Positions 17,438 through 25,885 of a stretch of DNA of 32,703 bases are shown piece by piece. Each line of letters starts with the position of its first letter. The stretch's first letter is position 1. The notes below the pieces were generated by a model, which was not told the origin of the DNA, made no database searches, and saw only the letters and a list, made by a program, of their open reading frames with translations. A program made the position numbers and the translations under genes. This DNA is from Chloroflexota bacterium (lineage in GTDB: Bacteria > Chloroflexota > Dehalococcoidia > Lucifugimonadales > UBA2962), in the NCBI GenBank assembly GCA_002699485.1, contig PAAV01000003.1, positions 1-32,703 of the forward strand. The letters run 5' to 3'.

Positions 17438-18139
17438 CTATGTTACGGTCTTGTTAAGGCTGCCGAATTTCCGTCTCCTGCGGCTATACTCTGACAATGC
17501 ATTGTTCAGTTCCAGCTCGTCAAAATCAGGCCAACAAACTGGACTCGAATAGTATTCGCTATAGCTAGCTTGCCATATCATAAAGTTACTAATCCTCATT
17601 TCACCAGCAGTCCGGATTATCAAATCAGGATCAGGCATTCCAGCAGTATAGAGTCCAGATGATAGAGTTTCTTCAGTTATATCTTCAAACTTAACATTTG
17701 AATCAACAATCCTGCGCACAGCTTGCACAATCTCGTCTCGGCCACCGTAATCGAAAGCAACATTTAAATTAATGACAGTATTTTGGCTCGTTAAATCGAC
17801 GCTTTCTTCAATAGCTTTCTGCAATCTTTCAGGTAGCCGGTCAATTCTACCTAAATGTCGTATACGAACGCCTTCATCGTTCATTTCAGCTGTTTCATTA
17901 ACGATAGAATCCGACAGTATCTGGAGTAAACTATCAACCTCATCTACTGGCCTATCCCAATTTTCGGTTGAGAAAGCATATAGCGTTACGTACTGAACAT
18001 CATTCACGATAAGTTGGCGAACTACTCTACGAATGTTTTGTGTACCTGCTATATGGCCTTCTGTGCGACTCAATCCTTTTTCTTCCGCCCAGCGGCCGTT
18101 GCCATCCATAATTATGGCTACATGTTTTAAATCACTCAA
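17438..18139 (-). CDS. uppS: Isoprenyl (undecaprenyl) diphosphate synthase
   Basis: This 233-residue cis-prenyltransferase condenses isopentenyl diphosphate onto farnesyl diphosphate to make the C55 carrier for cell-wall polymers. The catalytic motif IIMDGNGRWA carries Asp12. EGHIAG follows as the phosphate-binding helix. YAFSTENWDRP near residue 60 and DLIIRTAGEMRISNFMIWQ near residue 180 are the other family signatures. The start is TTG at 18139. GAGG about 10 nt upstream supports it, and it gives the standard N-terminus. The gene follows frr after 55 nt. The family also makes shorter or longer prenols, so chain length is inferred from context only. Confidence 0.95.
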   Translation of the reverse strand: MSDLKHVAIIMDGNGRWAEEKGLSRTEGHIAGTQNIRRVVRQLIVNDVQYVTLYAFSTENWDRPVDEVDSLLQILSDSIVNETAEMNDEGVRIRHLGRIDRLPERLQKAIEESVDLTSQNTVINLNVAFDYGGRDEIVQAVRRIVDSNVKFEDITEETLSSGLYTAGMPDPDLIIRTAGEMRISNFMIWQASYSEYYSSPVCWPDFDELELNNALSEYSRRRRKFGSLNKTVT

Positions 18140-18194
18140 CGAATTTATACCTCATATGCGACGATGGTCTTTGAGTTACATTGAAGTCTATCCA

Positions 18195-18755
18195 TTAAAC
18201 TTCTAATACTTCCGATTCTTTTGCAGTTTTACTCGTATTCATCTTAGCGATATATTCATCAGTGATTGTCTGTATATCATTTTGAGCTCTAAAACTATCA
18301 TCTTTGCCTATTTCACCATCGTTAACAAGCTGCCTTAAGGCATCAACAGCAGTGCGTCTAATATTACGAACTGCTATATGACCTTCTTCAGTCTTTTTGC
18401 CAACTGTCTTCACTAACTCGAGTCGTCTTTCTTCGGAAAGTGCGGGTAATATAATTCTGATCAATTCACCATCATTATTCGGTGTCAGACCTAAATCGGA
18501 AGCCATGATTGCTTTTTCCACATCTTTCAAAACGGTAGGATCCCAAACTTGGATTTGCAGAACTCTTGCTTCAGGAACTGTTATTGTTGCTAGCTGGTTT
18601 ATTGGAGTTTCGACATCATAATAATTGACATTTATAGCTTCAATCAAAGCGGGGTTTGCACGCCCTGTCCTGACAACTGTCAATTCTCTTTTTAGGGCGT
18701 CTAAGGATTTACTCATCCGGTCTCTACATTCATCTAAAACACTCTCTATGGCCAT
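18195..18755 (-). CDS. frr: Ribosome recycling factor
   Basis: This 186-residue protein works with EF-G to split the post-termination ribosome and free the mRNA. It spans the canonical three-helix bundle plus the beta domain: MSKSLDALKRELTVVRTGRA near the start, LIEAINVNYYDVETPINQLA in the middle and IRIILPALSEERRLELVKTV in the second half. Length is typical (185 in E. coli). The ATG at 18755 has GGGAGAG about 6 nt upstream. It follows pyrH after 64 nt, keeping the rpsB-tsf-pyrH-frr order conserved across most bacteria. Nothing unusual is seen apart from a short extra C-terminal tail, TAKESEVLEV. Confidence 0.97.
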   Translation of the reverse strand: MAIESVLDECRDRMSKSLDALKRELTVVRTGRANPALIEAINVNYYDVETPINQLATITVPEARVLQIQVWDPTVLKDVEKAIMASDLGLTPNNDGELIRIILPALSEERRLELVKTVGKKTEEGHIAVRNIRRTAVDALRQLVNDGEIGKDDSFRAQNDIQTITDEYIAKMNTSKTAKESEVLEV

Positions 18756-18819
18756 GTAGCTCTCCCAAAGATTTTACAAAATCTGTTTTATTAAATTATT
18801 TATAGAGAAAATTAGACGG

Positions 18820-19554
18820 TTAATCTGATTCTGAAACTAACGATCCAATAGATTCTCCGTTTATTATTCGCACTAAATTTTCTGAGTTAGTAATATCAAA
18901 AACTCGTATCGGCAAATCATTCTCCATACATATAGATAAAGCAGTAGTATCCATTACACCTAGTCTTTTTTCTATCGCATCTTGATATGAAATAAAGTCA
19001 TATTTAGTCGATTGAGAGTCGATGTTGGGGTCGGTATCGTATATGCCATCAACGGAATATTTGGCCATTAGCAGCACATCCGCTTCAATTTCAACTGCCC
19101 GTAACGCAGCTGCAGTATCTGTGGTCATATATGGGTTCCCAATTCCTGCAGCGAAAATAACTACCCTACCCTTTTCTAGATGTCGAACCGCTCGTCTACG
19201 TATATAAGGTTCTGCAACTTCTTGAACATTAATACCTGTCTGAGTTCTTGTATCCACTCCATGTATCCGCTCAAGTCGATCCTGCAATGACAAGGCATTT
19301 ATTACGGTTGCCAGCATACCTGCATAATCAGCCGCAACCCTATCCATGCCTTCATTTTCTGCTGCTGATCCGCGCCATATGTTACCTCCGCCAACTACTA
19401 CCCCAATCTCTACATCAGAGTCACGCATTAATTTAATCTGAGCGGCTATGGAATCTACTGCTTCCGGATCAATACCGTAACCTCGATTACCTTTAAATGA
19501 TTCACCGCTTAATTTAAGTAAAATGCGTTTTAGATTGGTTTTACTTGCGGTCAT
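18820..19554 (-). CDS. pyrH: UMP kinase
   Basis: This 244-residue cytosolic enzyme of the amino-acid-kinase fold phosphorylates UMP to UDP in pyrimidine synthesis. It is unrelated to the cmk product earlier in the window. [11 protein letters not shown] near residue 11 holds the catalytic Lys and phosphate loop. [12 protein letters not shown] near residue 52 and [19 protein letters not shown] near residue 130 are the other nucleotide-site blocks. [13 protein letters not shown] follows near residue 163. The ATG at 19554 lies 6 nt after the tsf stop, and a GGGAGA at the end of tsf serves as Shine-Dalgarno, so translation is probably coupled. Length is typical (241 in E. coli). Confidence 0.97.
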   Translation of the reverse strand: MTASKTNLKRILLKLSGESFKGNRGYGIDPEAVDSIAAQIKLMRDSDVEIGVVVGGGNIWRGSAAENEGMDRVAADYAGMLATVINALSLQDRLERIHGVDTRTQTGINVQEVAEPYIRRRAVRHLEKGRVVIFAAGIGNPYMTTDTAAALRAVEIEADVLLMAKYSVDGIYDTDPNIDSQSTKYDFISYQDAIEKRLGVMDTTALSICMENDLPIRVFDITNSENLVRIINGESIGSLVSESD

Positions 19555-19560
19555 GAACCA

Positions 19561-20064
19561 TTATTCTCCCAGTGCGAACCGAGAAAACCGTTTTATTTTC
19601 ACGTTTTCACCCAATTTGCCCGCTGCTTCAAGTATAAGTTCGGAAACAGATACAGCTGGGTCACGAATGTATGCTTGGGAAGTAAGCGCCACTTCTTCAG
19701 GGCTTCCTTTTTCATCATCCGGAATTTCATCTGCATTTATGTATATCGGAGACATAGCTGCAATCTGCATAGCTAAATTGTGACAGAGTTCTTTAAAATC
19801 ATCTGTGCGTGCAACGAAATCAGTTTCACAGTTAACCTCTAACATTACGCCTACTTTACCACCGCCGTGGACATAGGTCTCGATTAAACCTTCCCCTGTT
19901 TCACGGCCACCTTTTTTAATGGCAGAGGCCATACCTTTATCTCGCAATGTATCTAGAGCCTTTTCAATATCGCCTCCAGAATCTTCCAGAGCTTTCTTCG
20001 CATCCATTACACCTGCTCCAGCTTGCTCTCGAACCGCTTTTATTTTATCTAAACTTATTTCCAC
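19561..20064 (-). CDS. tsf: Elongation factor Ts, short form
   Basis: This 167-residue nucleotide-exchange factor recycles EF-Tu-GDP. The N-terminal UBA-like domain is IKAVREQAGAGVMDAKKALE, followed by the exchange motif NCETDFVARTDDF (about residues 78-90) and the AMQIAAMSPIYI block. The protein is much shorter than the 283-residue E. coli factor. It lacks the second half of the dimerisation region, as in Thermus and many Chloroflexota, so this is a family variant rather than a truncation. The GTG start at 20064 follows GGGGG at about 5 nt. It lies 51 nt after rpsB. Confidence 0.95.
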   Translation of the reverse strand: MEISLDKIKAVREQAGAGVMDAKKALEDSGGDIEKALDTLRDKGMASAIKKGGRETGEGLIETYVHGGGKVGVMLEVNCETDFVARTDDFKELCHNLAMQIAAMSPIYINADEIPDDEKGSPEEVALTSQAYIRDPAVSVSELILEAAGKLGENVKIKRFSRFALGE

Positions 20065-20115
20065 ACGATCCCCCGTTTTTGTACGTTATAATCAATTCCA
20101 TATTGATGCACAGAT

Positions 20116-21042
20116 TTATGATTTAGTATCCTCAGCATCAACAGTATCAACATTTTCACTTTCAACATCTTCTTCAGCTTCGGCTTCTTTAGTTTCCAAA
20201 TCTTTTTTAAGCTTAACCTCGGAAGTTTTAATGCCAGCTGCTTCTTCAGCCATCTCAGCCTGCATGGCTTCTCTACGATGCTGTCCTTCAATTACAGATT
20301 CTGCTATTTGACTCGCCACCAGCCGAATTGACCTGATAGCGTCATCATTTCCTGGAACAACTTGATCAACTAAGGTCGGGTCACAATCTGAATCAACCAA
20401 AGCAACTACAGGAACACCTACTCTTTTTGCTTCTGCGACGGCCAAGTTCTCCTTGCCAATATCTACTATAAATAAAGCTCCAGGCATCTCGGTCATCTCT
20501 TTTATTCCACCGAGGTAACGATTTAACCTTCGTATGGAATCTTCCTGTTTCTGTGCTTCTTTTTTGGTCAGTCTTTTGAACTCTCCTGCCTCTCTTGCCT
20601 CCTCAAGCTTAACCAGATGGTCCATTCTGGATTGTATAGTCTTGAAATTAGTAAGGGTGCCTCCCAGCCATCTAGTAGAAACATAATATGAACCACTTCT
20701 CTGTGCTTCTTCTGTAATTACGTCGCTAGCTTGCCTTTTGGTGCCAACAAATATGACTTTTTTACCCTCGGCTGCAATATCTGAAATGAACTCTTTCGCT
20801 TCTTTTAGTAGTGGTAACGTTTGGGAGAGATCCATTATATGGATACCATTTCTAGCAGAGAATATATAAGGACGCATCTGGGGATTCCATCTTCGCTTTT
20901 GATGTCCGAAATGGACACCTGCTTCTAGCAAAGATTTCATTGAAAGTTCGGGCTTTTCAGGTTTCTTAACTTCCTCTTTTTTTTCTACTTTTTCTTCTTT
21001 CTCTTTGACATCCAACTCTTGTCGATCTAATTCTTCCACCAT
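20116..21042 (-). CDS. rpsB: 30S ribosomal protein S2, with charged N- and C-terminal extensions
   Basis: This protein of the small subunit helps anchor S1 and mRNA. The core begins [20 protein letters not shown] (about residue 35) and runs through [24 protein letters not shown] and [18 protein letters not shown] Lys/Glu-rich stretch of about 34 residues precedes the core, and a strongly acidic tail of about 30 residues follows, giving 308 residues against about 240 in E. coli. The ATG at 21042 is chosen because AAAAGG lies about 11 nt upstream. The internal Met at 20940, which would give the canonical length, has no Shine-Dalgarno. A longer frame up to 21120 is in the predicted leader RNA and is rejected. 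This is the first gene of the core operon. Confidence 0.93.
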   Translation of the reverse strand: MVEELDRQELDVKEKEEKVEKKEEVKKPEKPELSMKSLLEAGVHFGHQKRRWNPQMRPYIFSARNGIHIMDLSQTLPLLKEAKEFISDIAAEGKKVIFVGTKRQASDVITEEAQRSGSYYVSTRWLGGTLTNFKTIQSRMDHLVKLEEAREAGEFKRLTKKEAQKQEDSIRRLNRYLGGIKEMTEMPGALFIVDIGKENLAVAEAKRVGVPVVALVDSDCDPTLVDQVVPGNDDAIRSIRLVASQIAESVIEGQHRREAMQAEMAEEAAGIKTSEVKLKKDLETKEAEAEEDVESENVDTVDAEDTKS

Positions 21043-21088
21043 TATTCGATTAACCTTTTGTATATTTAGATGATCTTTTTGATGCAAA

Positions 21089-21151
21089 GTACGAGGATTT
21101 TGTCCGTTATAAAAACACATGACAACTTCGCGAGATCGATCCTACTCGTAC
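21089..21151 (-). ncRNA. Candidate structured 5' leader of the rpsB operon
   Basis: On the minus strand, GTACGA-GTA-GGAT (21151-21139) pairs with ATCCTCGTAC (21098-21089). This makes a 10-bp stem with a 3-nt bulge. Inside it, TTGTC (21125-21121) pairs with GACAA (21104-21100), closing a 16-nt loop. The stem starts almost exactly where transcription from the predicted promoter would begin, and it ends about 46 nt before the S2 start codon. S2 is known to repress its own operon in enterobacteria, so a regulatory leader is plausible. I do not recognise this structure as a described class. Confidence 0.5.
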
Positions 21152-21155
21152 GAGA

Positions 21156-21164
21156 ATTATAGCA
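21156..21164 (-). promoter_or_regulatory. Extended -10 promoter of the rpsB operon
   Basis: On the minus strand TGCTATAAT is a perfect extended -10 element (TGn plus TATAAT). The position 17 nt upstream is not a good -35 box, which extended -10 promoters tolerate. The start site would fall near 21149, giving a leader of about 107 nt before the S2 ATG. A perfect palindrome, CTCGTACGAG (21145-21154), straddles the predicted start. Confidence 0.6.
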
Positions 21165-21305
21165 TAGGGGCCCGACTTATTACCCATATCTCCGGCTATA
21201 TATCCGTATGGAACGGCCACAAATTTCGATTGCCTAAGGAATATTTATTATGCTAGACTTATGATAGTTACCCAAAGACAAGAGTCTGAATGGGTTAATG
21301 TGAAC
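21165..21305. other. Remainder of the divergent rpsB/rpsO intergenic region
   Basis: The whole gene-free stretch is 21043-21382 (340 nt). Besides the two candidate leaders and the rpsB promoter, this middle part should hold the rpsO promoter. TATGCT (about 21249) and TATGAT (about 21261) are possible -10 boxes, but neither has a convincing -35 partner. I see no ORF, repeat or RNA gene here. Confidence 0.4.
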
Positions 21306-21370
21306 GTGAAGGATCTAACTACAACTTAAAAATACAATCCACACTGCGAAGTAGCTACAAACACCTTCAC
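21306..21370 (+). ncRNA. Candidate structured leader of rpsO
   Basis: GTGAAGG (21306-21312) pairs with CCTTCAC (21364-21370). Nested inside, TAACTAC (21316-21322) pairs with GTAGCTA (21351-21357) with one mismatch. The stem ends 12 nt before the S15 start, in the place where a ribosome-binding site would be, and no Shine-Dalgarno is present. S15 controls its own mRNA in several bacteria through dissimilar structures, so this may be a lineage-specific version. The pairing could also be chance in a 65-nt stretch. Confidence 0.4.
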
Positions 21371-21382
21371 ACCTCGAAATTT

Positions 21383-21631
21383 ATGCAAGAAACACTTAAA
21401 GAATTACAAACACACGATAGTGATACTGGATCTACTGAAGTTCAGGTAGCAAGCCTATCTACTAGGATTGATCACCTAACAAACCATCTTAGGGCCCACA
21501 ATCATGATGAGTCTACAAGGCGTGGCCTGCTAAAACTAGTTGGTCAGCGTAGGAGATTACTACGATATCTAAATGGAAAAGATGTTAATAGATATCGATC
21601 CTTAATAGAAAAGCTAGGTCTCAGGAAGTAG
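21383..21631 (+). CDS. rpsO: 30S ribosomal protein S15
   Basis: This 82-residue primary binder of 16S rRNA seeds the platform of the small subunit. The core [20 protein letters not shown], then [20 protein letters not shown] and the end [10 protein letters not shown] are unmistakable. It is about seven residues shorter than the 89-residue E. coli protein. The shortening is all at the N-terminus: the usual Lys/Glu helix start is replaced by [10 protein letters not shown]. No upstream in-frame ATG, GTG or TTG exists before the stop at 21296, so this is the real length unless the in-frame CTG at 21344 is used. No Shine-Dalgarno precedes the ATG. It precedes pnp, the classic rpsO-pnp pair. Confidence 0.96.
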   Translation: MQETLKELQTHDSDTGSTEVQVASLSTRIDHLTNHLRAHNHDESTRRGLLKLVGQRRRLLRYLNGKDVNRYRSLIEKLGLRK

Positions 21632-21664
21632 TCAACTCACTGCAAATCTACTTCATTCAATGGT

Positions 21665-21690
21665 TCTAAGAATCTACCTATACTCTTAGA
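21665..21690 (+). other. rpsO-pnp intercistronic hairpin
   Basis: TCTAAGA (21665-21671) and TCTTAGA (21684-21690) form a 7-bp stem with a 12-nt loop, 33 nt after the rpsO stop. There is no T-run, so it is not a canonical terminator. In E. coli the equivalent spacer holds a terminator and an RNase III processing hairpin that controls pnp, and this could be an analogue. The rest of the 144-nt spacer shows only the pnp ribosome-binding site. Confidence 0.35.
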
Positions 21691-21775
21691 CGTACAATTT
21701 CGATATATCACCACATCAAGAAAACAGAAACTATATTACCGCAGTAAGAGAAACAGAAAGAGGAATTAAAACTAA

Positions 21776-24013
21776 ATGTTATCAAATTATGAATTAACCA
21801 TCGCAAATAAAACGTTATCGGTGGAAACAGGAAAATTAGCAAAAAAAGCAAATGGATCAGCCACATTAAGATATGGAGATTCCATCATACTAGTCACAGC
21901 GACTGAGTCGGCAGCAAGGCCAGGACTCGATTTCTTCCCTTTGACAATCGATTTTGAAGAGAGAATGTACGCACGTGGCAAAATACCCGGAAGTTTTTTC
22001 AAGAGAGAGGGACGACCAAGCACAGATGCCATACTAATATGTCGTCTGACCGACAGGCCGTTAAGACCACTTTTCCCAAAGGGCTTTCGTAATGAAGTTC
22101 AAATAATAACTACACCATTATCAGCGGATCTTGAGAATCCGTTAGATATACTCTCAATCAATGGTGCTTCTCTGGCATTAACAATATCTGACATCCCATT
22201 TGATGGCCCTTTGGGTGCCACTAGAATGGGTTATATCGATGGCGATTTTGTCATTAACCCTACCTTCGAGCAAATAGCTGAAAGCAGTCTCGACTTGATA
22301 GTCGCAGGCACTCGTGATGGGGTAATGATGATGGAATCAGGCGCAAACCAATTAGAGGAAGATTTGGTTTACGATGCAATTGTTAAAGCTCAAGAAGAAA
22401 ACCTGAAAATCGTTGAATTTCAAGAGAAAATCGCCGCTGATATAGGTAAAGAAAAAACAGAATTCGTTCCCCCTCAACCAACCGAAGGAATCGGAGATGA
22501 AGTATCAGCAATTATTGGGGATCGTCTCCAAAAAGCAGTTGAGCATTCTATCTCACCTGAAAAAGATACTTCTCAAATTGATTCACTAAAAAGTGAAGCT
22601 ACCGAGAAGTTAGTTGATAAATATGAATCTGCTGAAATCGGCAACGTCATCGAAAATCTGACAGATGAAATATATAGGTCAAAAATGATGGATGGTGTTA
22701 GACCCGATGGACGAGGACCACTAGATCTACGTCCACTTTCAGCCGAAGTTGGTATCGTACCTAGAGCTCATGGAACAGGCCTGTTTGAACGTGGAGAGAC
22801 GCAGGCACTAGGAGTCGTAACATTAGGATCGTTAGGTGATGTGCAAAAAATTGACAACATCAACCCTGCCAGTACAAAAAGATTCCTTCTGCATTACAAT
22901 TTCCCACCTTATTCTGTTGGGGAAGTTGGAAGAGTAGGTTCACCTAAAAGACGTGAAATTGGTCATGGAGCTCTTGCTGAACGTGCCTTAACGGCCGTAC
23001 TACCAGGAGAAGAAGACTGTCCTTATACAATCAGGGTAGTAACCGAAATTATGTCTAGTAACGGTAGCACTTCAATGGCAAGTGTGTGCTCTAGTTCATT
23101 AGCTTTAATGGATGCAGGAGTAGCAATTGAATCACCTGTCGCTGGCATATCAATTGGATTGATAACAGATGAAAGTGATAAATGGTTAACCCTCACAGAC
23201 ATTCAAGGTAAAGAGGACCACATCGGAGATATGGATTTCAAGGTTGCTGGAACTAAGCGCGGTGTCACTGCTATCCAGCTTGACATGAAAGTTAAAGGGA
23301 TTAGTTTCGATGTTGTACGATCTGCTTTAGACCAGGCAAAAGAGGCTCGTATTCAAATACTTAAAGTAATGGAAGATGCGATCTCAGAGCCTAGAGCAGA
23401 AGTGAGTGATTACGCTCCAAGGATAATTAAGATAACTATCCCAGTCGATAAGATAGGAGCTGTAATTGGTTCCGGTGGAAAGACTATAAGAGGTATTCAG
23501 GAAGCGACTGGAGCGACGGTGGATATTCAAGATAATGGAGAAATACTGATAGGCGCAGTAGATGGCGAAGCATCAGCAAAAGCGGTTCAAATGATCGAAG
23601 ATTTAACTAAAGACGCTGAGGTTGGACAAATATATACTGGTAAAGTGGTAAAAATCCTAGACTTCGGAGCCTTCGTTGAAATATTACCTGGTAAAGATGG
23701 CATGGTTCATATAAGCGAACTTGCTAATTACAGAGTGCCTTCCGTAGAGGATGTAGTATCGCTCGGTGATGAAATCACTGTAATCGTCAAAGCCGTTGAT
23801 CCAGGCGGTAGGATAAGTCTGTCACGGAAAGCCCTGCTCACCGATGAAGATAATTCATCCGAAGGTCAATCACAAGAAAATCGTGATGGTAATGATGAAG
23901 GATTTTCAGAACCAGACCGAAGTCGAGATCGAAGAGACCAAGGATATAACCGGTCTCGCGGTAGGAACCCTCGAGGTGGTAATAGAGGGCAAAGTCGCCG
24001 AAGGCACGATTAA
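21776..24013 (+). CDS. pnp: Polyribonucleotide nucleotidyltransferase (PNPase)
   Basis: This 745-residue phosphorolytic 3'-5' exoribonuclease degrades mRNA as a trimer. The first RNase PH-like domain occupies roughly residues 1-215 (RLTDRPLRPLFPKGF), followed by the helical linker. The second RNase PH domain starts near residue 305 (MDGVRPDGRGP) and carries the catalytic MDFKVAGTKRGVTAIQLDMK region. A KH domain follows at about residues 549-605 (IGAVIGSGGKTIRG), then an S1 domain at about 618-685 (YTGKVVKILDFGAFVE). The last 50 residues form an Arg/Gly/Asp-rich, probably disordered tail. GAGG precedes the ATG at 21776. dapB starts 26 nt downstream. Confidence 0.97.
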   Translation: MLSNYELTIANKTLSVETGKLAKKANGSATLRYGDSIILVTATESAARPGLDFFPLTIDFEERMYARGKIPGSFFKREGRPSTDAILICRLTDRPLRPLFPKGFRNEVQIITTPLSADLENPLDILSINGASLALTISDIPFDGPLGATRMGYIDGDFVINPTFEQIAESSLDLIVAGTRDGVMMMESGANQLEEDLVYDAIVKAQEENLKIVEFQEKIAADIGKEKTEFVPPQPTEGIGDEVSAIIGDRLQKAVEHSISPEKDTSQIDSLKSEATEKLVDKYESAEIGNVIENLTDEIYRSKMMDGVRPDGRGPLDLRPLSAEVGIVPRAHGTGLFERGETQALGVVTLGSLGDVQKIDNINPASTKRFLLHYNFPPYSVGEVGRVGSPKRREIGHGALAERALTAVLPGEEDCPYTIRVVTEIMSSNGSTSMASVCSSSLALMDAGVAIESPVAGISIGLITDESDKWLTLTDIQGKEDHIGDMDFKVAGTKRGVTAIQLDMKVKGISFDVVRSALDQAKEARIQILKVMEDAISEPRAEVSDYAPRIIKITIPVDKIGAVIGSGGKTIRGIQEATGATVDIQDNGEILIGAVDGEASAKAVQMIEDLTKDAEVGQIYTGKVVKILDFGAFVEILPGKDGMVHISELANYRVPSVEDVVSLGDEITVIVKAVDPGGRISLSRKALLTDEDNSSEGQSQENRDGNDEGFSEPDRSRDRRDQGYNRSRGRNPRGGNRGQSRRRHD

Positions 24014-24039
24014 TCTGCACCTCTATGGAGAGAGTGAAA

Positions 24040-24837
24040 ATGTCAAACGAAAAATTGATAAATGTAGTTCTACAGGGTGCATTAGGAAGGATGGGCTGTG
24101 AAATCCTTGCAACTCTATGCCAGGAAGCTGACTTAAACCCACTAGCGGCTATCGATAAAATGGCAAAAGTCGAGTCGTTGGATTTACCTAATGGTAGTTC
24201 TATCCCGATATCCACAGAGATTGATGATGTACCAGACACGACTGATGTTTTAGTTGATGTCACTAACTCGGAAGGTGCTCAGAAAGCCATTAGCAAACTG
24301 GCTCCTCAAGGTGTCAATATTGTAGTTGGTTCATCTGGAATTCCAGAATCAACTTATATGGAAGCTGAGTATCTATCTAAAAAACATAATGTTGGAATTG
24401 TGATTGTTCCAAACTTTGCTCTTGGTGGCGTATTAATGTCGCATATTGCCAGATTAATTTCTAAATATTATGATTACGCGGACCTAACAGAAACCCATCA
24501 TGAAAAAAAAATAGATGCTCCGTCAGGTACCGCAATCGCTATAGCAAAAGCTATTAGTGAAGGAAAAGGTGTGAGCATGAATTATGCCCCTACGGAAAAT
24601 GAAACGATTGCTCATACAAGAGGAGGCCAATATAGTGGTGTCAATATCCACAGTGTACGGCTTCCCGGAAGAGTTGCACATCATGAACTTGTATTTGCGG
24701 GTCCTGGTGAGACTTTAACTATACGTCATGACTCTATTGATCGTTCTGGTTTTATGCCAGGCGTAGTCAGTGCAATTCATGCAGCTGTGAACAGGCCTGG
24801 TTTGACCGTTGGCTTAGAACAAATCCTGGATATTTGA
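24040..24837 (+). CDS. dapB: 4-hydroxy-tetrahydrodipicolinate reductase
   Basis: This 265-residue cytosolic NAD(P)H-dependent enzyme of lysine/diaminopimelate synthesis reduces HTPA to tetrahydrodipicolinate. The cofactor motif is QGALGRMG near residue 12. GSSGIPES and NFALGGVLM follow. The catalytic ETHHEKKIDAPSGTA is near residue 153, and HSVRLPGRVAHHELVF lies near residue 210. An in-frame ATG at 24025 is possible, but GGAGAG lies about 7 nt before the ATG at 24040, so the shorter start is chosen. With asd and dapA it forms a compact three-gene lysine module behind pnp. DAP could serve lysine, or peptidoglycan if the organism makes it. Confidence 0.95.
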   Translation: MSNEKLINVVLQGALGRMGCEILATLCQEADLNPLAAIDKMAKVESLDLPNGSSIPISTEIDDVPDTTDVLVDVTNSEGAQKAISKLAPQGVNIVVGSSGIPESTYMEAEYLSKKHNVGIVIVPNFALGGVLMSHIARLISKYYDYADLTETHHEKKIDAPSGTAIAIAKAISEGKGVSMNYAPTENETIAHTRGGQYSGVNIHSVRLPGRVAHHELVFAGPGETLTIRHDSIDRSGFMPGVVSAIHAAVNRPGLTVGLEQILDI

Positions 24838-24853
24838 GTAACAGAATCGAATT

Positions 24854-25885
24854 ATGGATCGTTTTAATTTAGCAGTAATCGGGGCGACCGGAGCAGTCGG
24901 AAAAATATTTCTTTCGATATTGGAAGAACGAAATTTCCCCTTAAATAAATTGCGGGTTTGTGCTTCACAAAAGTCTTTAGGCAAAAAAATTACATTTGGT
25001 AGAAAAGACCTTATAGTTGAGCCAATAACAGATGAATTATTAATTGATTCTGATTTCGTATTTATTTCTGCTAGTAGTGAAGTAAGCTTGGACATTGCTC
25101 CAAAGGCAGCCAAATTAGGATCAATAGCAATTGATGACAGCTCTGCTTTTAGGATGGATGAAACTGTGCCACTCGTAGTCCCTGAAGTAAATTCGCAAGA
25201 TCTAGCTGAACATAAAGGTATTATCTCAATACCTAACTGTTCAACAACCCCACTAACAATGGTTTTACATGAATTGGGGAAATTAGCTAAAATCAACCGC
25301 GTAATTGTAGACACATTCCAATCCGTTTCAGGAGCTGGTGCAGGAGCTGTTCTTGAGCTGGATTCTCAGAATCATGCCATGTATGAAAATTCTGAAATTC
25401 AAACATCTATACATCCTCATAGAATAGCATTTAATGTGATACCTCAAATCGATAAATTCACGAAATCTGGATACACAAACGAGGAAATGAAGATGGTGAA
25501 TGAAACCAAAAAGATACTTCATCAACCTGACCTCAAAATATCGGCTACATGCGTTAGAGTGCCCGTTAAGATTGGGCATTCAGAAGCAGTTCATATTGAA
25601 TTTGATCAGAATATCGAACTAGACAAAGCTTGTTCAGCTCTGGCTAACTCCCCAGGAATCACATTACTAGATGACCCCAAAAATAATCATTACCCTATGC
25701 CGATTAACAGCGAGTATAAAGATGATGTTATGGTTGGGCGATTAAGAAAAGATGTTTCCTTACCTAATGGTTTAGTTTTATGGTTATCCTGTGATAACTT
25801 GCGAAAAGGTGCTGCCTTGAATGCAATCCAAATTGCTGAATCAATGATTGAAAAACGTTTAATCCGAAAACAGAGGAATAAATAG
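24854..25885 (+). CDS. asd: Aspartate-semialdehyde dehydrogenase
   Basis: This 343-residue enzyme reduces aspartyl phosphate to aspartate semialdehyde with NADPH, feeding lysine, threonine and methionine. The N-terminal GATGAVGKIFLSILEER binds the cofactor. The catalytic Cys129 is in SIPNCSTTPL, and the general-base His is in RVPVKIGHSEAVHIEF. SGAGAGAVLELDSQ is the substrate-loop region (many homologues have SGAGxxAVxEL). The ATG lies 16 nt after the dapB stop, and dapA begins on the base after its stop. Length is typical of the Gram-positive/Chloroflexota-type enzyme (about 340). Confidence 0.96.
   Translation: MDRFNLAVIGATGAVGKIFLSILEERNFPLNKLRVCASQKSLGKKITFGRKDLIVEPITDELLIDSDFVFISASSEVSLDIAPKAAKLGSIAIDDSSAFRMDETVPLVVPEVNSQDLAEHKGIISIPNCSTTPLTMVLHELGKLAKINRVIVDTFQSVSGAGAGAVLELDSQNHAMYENSEIQTSIHPHRIAFNVIPQIDKFTKSGYTNEEMKMVNETKKILHQPDLKISATCVRVPVKIGHSEAVHIEFDQNIELDKACSALANSPGITLLDDPKNNHYPMPINSEYKDDVMVGRLRKDVSLPNGLVLWLSCDNLRKGAALNAIQIAESMIEKRLIRKQRNK

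Noticed and set aside
19561-20064. EF-Ts as a truncated pseudogene
   Set aside because: It is short against E. coli, but the exchange motif is intact and short EF-Ts proteins are normal in Thermus and Chloroflexota.
21043-21120. Longer S2 start at 21120
   Set aside because: No ribosome-binding site, no similarity to S2, and it overlaps the predicted leader stem.
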